From: Phycisphaeraceae bacterium
GTDB lineage: Bacteria; Planctomycetota; Phycisphaerae; Phycisphaerales; Phycisphaeraceae
Direction of reading: 5' to 3'
Length of the DNA: 16,923 nucleotides
Assembly (NCBI GenBank): GCA_020851395.1
Contig: JADZCW010000246.1
Coordinates: forward strand, 1-16,923
Each line of letters starts with the position of its first letter. Within the stretch, counting starts at the first letter, position 1. This document shows, piece by piece, positions 13,175-16,923 of the stretch. The position numbers were made by a program, and so were the translations under genes. The notes under the pieces are model-generated. The model searched no databases, was not told the DNA's origin, and saw only the letters and a list, made by a program, of their open reading frames with translations.

Positions 13175-14185
13175 TCACGCCGGCTGCTGCATCGTCAGGC
13201 AGTGCAGCGACCCGAACCCCACGATCAGGTGCCGGCTCGGGATCCCCACCACCTTGTGCCCCGGCATCGCCCCACGCATCACCGCCAACGCCTGGTCATC
13301 CGTCCCCTGATCAAAGACCGGCACGAACACGCTCCCGTTGGCGATCAGGAAGTTCGCGTGGCACGCCGGCAGCGCGACCCGCCCCCCCGGCCCAAAGCTG
13401 TCGGCTGGGTAGTCGTAGTACCGTGTCGCCGGCATCGGCAGCGCGACGAGCTTAAGCGCCTTGCCGTCCTGGTCCGTCGCCGACGCCAGCCGCGCCCAGT
13501 TGGCCTCCAGCGCGGCGTGGTTGATGTGCTCCTTCGTCGCCCGCGGCGCGACCACCGTGTCCGCCGACACGAACCTCGCCAGCTGGTCGATATGCCCGTC
13601 GGTGTCATCGCCCGCCAGGCCATGCCCTAACCAGATCACGTGCCGCGTCCCGAGCGCATCGTGCAGCAGCCGCTCGATCTGCTCGCGCGTCAACGCCCGG
13701 TTGCGGTTCTGGTTGAGCAGGCACGCCTCGCTGGTCATCACCGTGCCCGCCCCGTTGACCTCGATCGACCCGCCCTCGAGCACCTGCGCGTGCTTCCATG
13801 CCCCGATCCCCAGGTGCGCCGCGATCCTGCCCGCCACGGCATCGTCCTGCGCAGCCGAACCATACTTTCCCCCCCAATTATTGAAGGCAAAATCATGGCA
13901 GGCGACGACGCCCTGGTCGTTCTTGACGAAGATCGGGCCGTAATCGCGAGCCCAGGAATCGTCGGTGGGGATGCCCAGCTCGGCCATGTCGGTGACGGTC
14001 ACGACCCTGCGCAACTCGGTCACGAAGTGATCGAACTCGGCCTGGGCCTCAGCCAGGCAGCCGGGCCACGTCTCGGGGTTGTGCGGACGGCTCAGCCACA
14101 CCCGCTCGAGCGGGGCCCACTCCGGGGGCATGACAAATCCCGCCTTCGCCGCCGTGCCGGTCATCTTCCTCGCTCGCTTGGTCAT
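13175..14185 (-). CDS. aguA: Agmatine deiminase / peptidyl-arginine-deiminase-like family enzyme
   Basis: The 336-residue protein has the ordered motifs of the guanidino-group hydrolase fold. These are MPPEWAPLERVWLSRP (19-34), DDSWARDYGPIF (75-86, catalytic Asp81), FNNWGGKY (101-108), LEGGSIEVNGAGT (136-148), TSEACLLNQNRNRALTREQIE (151-171), GDDTDGHID (192-200, catalytic His198) and GSLHCLTMQQP (325-335, nucleophile Cys329). The family hydrolyses agmatine to N-carbamoylputrescine and ammonia on the way to putrescine. The NQNRN and DGHID blocks favour agmatine deiminase over peptidyl-arginine deiminase. The usual partner, N-carbamoylputrescine amidase (AguB), is not adjacent. It diverges from the MATE gene over 129 bases. 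GGAGAG lies about 12 bases upstream of the ATG; a later Met (residue 8 or 19) is possible as the start. Confidence 0.87.
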   Translation of the reverse strand: MTKRARKMTGTAAKAGFVMPPEWAPLERVWLSRPHNPETWPGCLAEAQAEFDHFVTELRRVVTVTDMAELGIPTDDSWARDYGPIFVKNDQGVVACHDFAFNNWGGKYGSAAQDDAVAGRIAAHLGIGAWKHAQVLEGGSIEVNGAGTVMTSEACLLNQNRNRALTREQIERLLHDALGTRHVIWLGHGLAGDDTDGHIDQLARFVSADTVVAPRATKEHINHAALEANWARLASATDQDGKALKLVALPMPATRYYDYPADSFGPGGRVALPACHANFLIANGSVFVPVFDQGTDDQALAVMRGAMPGHKVVGIPSRHLIVGFGSLHCLTMQQPA

Positions 14186-14314
14186 GCTTGTTTCGCTCTC
14201 TCCAGGGCCGACAACACTATATCGACCCCCGGGATGCCGGCGGGCTCCACGCCTGACAGCCTAGAGGTATGATCTTCCCTTTCGCTCTTGGGTTTCCCGT
14301 GAATCGGGTCCGCC
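14186..14314. promoter_or_regulatory. Divergent promoter region between the deiminase and MATE genes
   Basis: Two weak -10-like boxes face outward. TATGAT (14268-14273, plus strand) would give a leader of about 35 bases for the MATE gene. TATAGT (minus strand, 14221-14216) would give a leader of about 25 bases for the deiminase gene. Neither has a clear -35 hexamer. Nothing else is seen in this gap. Confidence 0.35.
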
Positions 14315-15772
14315 ATGAAGAAGTCGACGCTGATCACCCCACCCTCGGGCCAGGCGCAGGTTGATCCCGCCGCCGCGTCGCTCGCCACGTCCCCGCCGCC
14401 GCAGCGCGAACTGTCGGGCCGACTCGCGGGGCTGTCGCTGCCGCGCCAGGTCGTGGCGCTGGCGCTCTGGCCGTTCCTCGAGCAGTTGCTCAACTTCATG
14501 GTCGGCACCGTCGACGTCACCCTCGCCGGGCACCTCACGCCCGAGTCGCTGGCGGTGAGCGCCTCGAACGCCCTAGGCGTGGCTGGTTACGTCGGCTGGC
14601 TGATCGGCCTGCTGCACGGGGCCGTCGGCGTCGGCTCGACCGCCCTGATCGCCCGCGCCATCGGGGCCAAGCATCGCGGCCTGGCCCACGCGGCTGTCGC
14701 CCAGTCGCTCCTGCTCGCACTGGGCATGGGCCTGTTCTCCCTGATCTTCGTCACCCTCGGGGCTGACGCCCTGGGCCACCTCGCCGGCGCCAAGGGCCAG
14801 AGCCTCGAGTTCAGCTCGCTCTACCTGCGGATCATCGCCCTGGCCACCCCCGCCTCGGCGGTGCTCTTCGTCGGGGCGGCGTGCCTGCGCGGCGCCGGCG
14901 ACACGCGCACGCCCTTCTTCGTCATGCTCCTGGTCAACGCCGTCAACACCATCGCCAGCGTGGCCTTCGTCTACGCCCCGGCCCCGATCGGCGGGCACGG
15001 CGTGGCGGGCATCGCCGCGGGGACGACGCTCGCATGGTACGTCGGCGTCTCGGTCATCCTCCTGGTCCTCTTCCGCGGGTGGGGCGGCATCCGCCTCTAC
15101 GTCCACCGCCTGCGCCCGCACGCGCACACGCTTCGCCGGATCATCCGCGTGGGCCTGCCCAATCTCTTCGAGTCGCTGGGGCTGTGGTCGGGCAACTTCG
15201 TGATCCTGGGTATCGTCTCGGCCACCGGTTCGGCCGCGGCGCTCGGGGCGCACCTGATCGCCGTCCGCATCGAAGCGGTCAGCTACTTGCCCGGCTTCGC
15301 GATGGGCATCGCCTCGGCCACGCTCGTCGGCCAATACCTGGGCCTGGGCGATCCCCACCGCGCCCGGCAGGCGGCGCTGCTCTGCTGGGCCATCGGCGCG
15401 GGATTCATGACCACCCTGGGCCTGCTCTTTATCGCCGTGCCCGAGCACCTGGTCCGCCTGATCACCGAGGCCGCCCCGCTCCTGGAGCTCAGCCCGCAGC
15501 TGCTGCGGATCACGGGCTTCGTGCAGTTCTTCTTCGCCTCGGCGATGGTCTTTTCCTTCACGCTCCGCGGGGCCGGCGACACCCGGGCGGCGATGGTGCT
15601 GACCTACTTCAGCACCTACGTCATCCGCCTGCCGCTGACGTGGTTCCTGGGCCTCTACCTGGGCCTGGGCCTGCGGGGCGTCTGGCTCGGCCTGTGCGGC
15701 GAGCTGGTCCTGCGCGGCTGCCTCTTCGCCGCGCGGTTCTTCCAGGGCGCGTGGGTCCGCGCCCAGGTCTAG
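14315..15772 (+). CDS. MATE-family efflux transporter
   Basis: The 485-residue inner-membrane protein has about twelve hydrophobic helices in two pseudo-repeats. The first repeat begins LSLPRQVVALALWPFLEQLLNFMVGTVDVTLAGHL (about 40-75), which carries the typical MATE start with P-x-x-x-x-x-x-x-x-x-VDxxxAGHL. ACLRGAGDTRTPFFV (about 189-203) and its second-half counterpart FTLRGAGDTRAAMV (about 414-427) are the paired GAGDTR loops of the family. It should export drugs, dyes or metabolites using a Na+ or H+ gradient. The first 38 residues are a Pro/Ala/Ser-rich cytosolic extension that is longer than usual. The start has no Shine-Dalgarno sequence, so a somewhat later start is possible. It converges on the arfB gene with only 19 bases between the stops. 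Confidence 0.92.
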   Translation: MKKSTLITPPSGQAQVDPAAASLATSPPPQRELSGRLAGLSLPRQVVALALWPFLEQLLNFMVGTVDVTLAGHLTPESLAVSASNALGVAGYVGWLIGLLHGAVGVGSTALIARAIGAKHRGLAHAAVAQSLLLALGMGLFSLIFVTLGADALGHLAGAKGQSLEFSSLYLRIIALATPASAVLFVGAACLRGAGDTRTPFFVMLLVNAVNTIASVAFVYAPAPIGGHGVAGIAAGTTLAWYVGVSVILLVLFRGWGGIRLYVHRLRPHAHTLRRIIRVGLPNLFESLGLWSGNFVILGIVSATGSAAALGAHLIAVRIEAVSYLPGFAMGIASATLVGQYLGLGDPHRARQAALLCWAIGAGFMTTLGLLFIAVPEHLVRLITEAAPLLELSPQLLRITGFVQFFFASAMVFSFTLRGAGDTRAAMVLTYFSTYVIRLPLTWFLGLYLGLGLRGVWLGLCGELVLRGCLFAARFFQGAWVRAQV

Positions 15773-15791
15773 CACGCACCGCTCGCCGGGA

Positions 15792-16241
15792 TCACTCCCC
15801 CGTCTCCACCGCCCCGCGCCCGCGCTTGACCTCCGCCCTCTTCTTCTTGCCCTCGACGCGCCGGCGCTTCGACGCCCTCGTCGGCCGCGTCGCGCGCCGG
15901 ACCATCACGGGCTTCCGCGCCTCGACGATCATCGCCCGCAGCTTCGCCAGGCAGGCCCGCTTGTTGGCCGACTGCGACCGGCTCTCCTGGCTGACGAAAG
16001 CGAGCTCTTCCTCCCCAGCCCAGCCCGCGATCGTCAGCAGCCGCCGACACGCGAGCACCGACATCGCCGTCGCCAGCGCCACCACCGGCACGTTCAATCG
16101 CGCCTTGGTCGCGAGTTTGTTGACATTCTGCCCGCCCGGTCCCGAGCTGCGGGCGAAGCTCCACCGCAGCGCCTCGGCCGGCAGGCGAACGCCCGGGCCG
16201 ACCTCCACGCCCCCGCCGCCATGGCCCGTTTCAGCCGTCAC
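15792..16241 (-). CDS. arfB: ArfB-type ribosome rescue factor (peptidyl-tRNA hydrolase)
   Basis: The 149-residue protein carries the release-factor catalytic motif in SFARSSGPGGQNVNK (28-42, GGQ at 36-38) and ends in a Lys/Arg-rich tail (about 115-143). This matches ArfB/YaeJ, about 140 residues in E. coli, which enters stalled ribosomes through its basic tail and hydrolyses the peptidyl-tRNA. It lacks the stop-codon-reading domains of RF1/RF2. The frame is open for 84 more codons upstream, but that part is the shadow of the neighbouring gene. GTG at 16241 gives the right length and overlaps the upstream TGA (GTGA), so start by translational coupling is likely. Its C-terminal tail is highly basic, as the mechanism needs. 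Confidence 0.88.
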   Translation of the reverse strand: MTAETGHGGGGVEVGPGVRLPAEALRWSFARSSGPGGQNVNKLATKARLNVPVVALATAMSVLACRRLLTIAGWAGEEELAFVSQESRSQSANKRACLAKLRAMIVEARKPVMVRRATRPTRASKRRRVEGKKKRAEVKRGRGAVETGE

Positions 16242-16549
16242 GAGTGCTTCACCCCACCGCGCATCATCAGCCCCGCGGTCACGAACACCGACAGGTAGAC
16301 GACCAGGAGCGCCAGCCCCGCCAGCGGGTTGCCCAGCATCGTCACGCCGTAGATCACGCACACCGACGGGATCAGGAGGCTCACCCGCTCGCCGAGGTTG
16401 GGCTTGATGCTGTCCGCCTGCGGCCCGGCGGAGAGCTTGCGTCCGATGTACTGAATGCGCGGGATCATCGCCACCATGCCCAGCAGCAGGCAACTATAGA
16501 AATACGGATTGCTCAGGAAGCTCCAGTTCATGGGCAATAGGTTAACCAT
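16238..16549 (-). CDS. Small three-helix membrane protein of unknown function
   Basis: The 103-residue protein has hydrophobic helices at about 14-30, 55-72 and 74-95, with a basic cytosol-facing segment (PRIQYIGRKL) after the first. I recognise no family signature. Coding is supported by the membrane-protein pattern, by its length, and by a four-base GTGA overlap with arfB. Met1 and Met7 are both possible starts and neither has a Shine-Dalgarno sequence. It lies between the elongation factor G gene and arfB, both translation genes, on the same strand, but a link to translation is only positional. Confidence 0.65.
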   Translation of the reverse strand: MVNLLPMNWSFLSNPYFYSCLLLGMVAMIPRIQYIGRKLSAGPQADSIKPNLGERVSLLIPSVCVIYGVTMLGNPLAGLALLVVYLSVFVTAGLMMRGGVKHS

Positions 16550-16582
16550 CTTCGGACGGGAACGTCGCCTCGCTCCCGCCCC

Positions 16583-16611
16583 GGAAGTCTGGACAACCGG
16601 TTGCCACTTCC
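16583..16611. repeat. Nested inverted repeat between fusA and the membrane-protein gene
   Basis: GGAAGT (16583-16588) and ACTTCC (16606-16611) flank the palindrome CAACCGGTTG (16594-16603). The structure lies downstream of the elongation factor gene on the minus strand. There is no T-run on either side, so it is not a standard terminator. It could be an operator or an mRNA-end structure. Confidence 0.35.
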
Positions 16612-16639
16612 CCTGCCGGGGATCAACCTACCGGGGGGC

Positions 16640-16923
16640 TCAATCTTCCTCGGCCTTGGGCTTGTAGGCCGCGACGATCTGGGCCTGGATGTTGCCCGGC
16701 ACCGGGTCGTAGTGGCTGAACTCCATGGTGTAGGAGCCCTGCCCGCCGGTGACGCTCTTGAGCTGGTTCTGATAGTTGGCCACCTCGGCCAGGGGAACGA
16801 TGGCCTTGATGGTCGACAGGTCCGTGCCGAGCATGTCCGTGCCCTGGATCCGGCCGCGCTTGCCCGAGAGGTCGCCGGTGATGTCGCCCATGTACTGGTT
16901 GGGCACGGTCACCTCGATCTTGA
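16640..16923 (-). CDS. fusA: Elongation factor G, C-terminal domain (partial)
   Basis: The frame is open at the window edge and ends in TGA at 16642-16640, giving 94 visible residues. KIEVTVPNQYMGDITGDLSG is the start of EF-G domain V. It is followed by KRGRIQGTD, VPLAEVANYQNQLKS, the highly conserved TGGQGSYTMEFSHYDPVPGN, and a charged tail ending KPKAEED. EF-G is the GTPase that moves tRNA and mRNA through the ribosome; domains I-IV lie outside the window. Bacteria often carry more than one EF-G, and this fragment cannot show whether it is the main fusA or a paralogue. Confidence 0.88.
   Translation of the reverse strand, partial: KIEVTVPNQYMGDITGDLSGKRGRIQGTDMLGTDLSTIKAIVPLAEVANYQNQLKSVTGGQGSYTMEFSHYDPVPGNIQAQIVAAYKPKAEED

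Noticed and set aside
16242..16493. N-terminal 84-residue extension of arfB
   Set aside because: It overlaps the small membrane protein in another frame, reads as low-complexity sequence, and would make ArfB far longer than its family. The GTG at 16241 gives the normal length.

Overview
The window is GC-rich DNA with C or G at most third codon positions, weak or absent Shine-Dalgarno sequences before many genes, two PEP-CTERM exported proteins, and an AraC / phytanoyl-CoA-dioxygenase-like / URO-D-like gene set. Together these suggest a Planctomycetota bacterium, perhaps Phycisphaerae-like. The lineage is an inference from gene content; there is no rRNA or other marker to settle it.

Layout, left to right. 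(1) Positions 1-450: the C-terminal end of a probable SGNH-type hydrolase, closed by an intrinsic terminator. (2) 540-2005: a class I SAM-dependent methyltransferase and a HAD-family phosphatase. (3) 2076-8439: a five-gene ABC importer operon for peptides or similar solutes. It encodes a DppC-type permease, a membrane-anchored substrate-binding protein, a YejB/DppB-type permease, a YejE/DppC-type permease and one DppD-type ATPase. Two C-type permeases with one B-type permease and one ATPase is not the standard set. A TATACT box only six bases before the first ATG suggests a leaderless transcript.

(4) 8459-11589: a regulator gene (AraC family, minus strand) diverges from a phytanoyl-CoA dioxygenase-like oxygenase and a URO-D/MtaA-like protein. 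An inverted repeat lies in the shared control region. A dispersed CCACGGAGG-type repeat separates the two plus-strand genes. The URO-D-like gene starts inside a seven-codon mini-ORF that owns the only good ribosome binding site. (5) 11772-13077: two tandem paralogous PEP-CTERM proteins of a family I do not recognise, ending at a strong terminator. Each mature protein has a single cysteine directly before the VPEP motif.

(6) 13175-15772: an agmatine-deiminase-family gene (minus) diverging from a MATE efflux transporter (plus). (7) 15792-16923, all minus strand: the C-terminus of elongation factor G, a small three-helix membrane protein of unknown function, and an ArfB-type ribosome rescue factor whose GTG start overlaps the previous stop codon.

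No tRNA, rRNA, CRISPR array, insertion sequence or phage gene was seen. No gene-free stretch exceeds 300 bases; the longest is 182 bases (11590-11771). I found no clear new multi-gene system. The best leads are the tandem PEP-CTERM family, the unusual ABC subunit set, the mini-ORF start of the URO-D-like gene and the operator-like repeat at the AraC locus.
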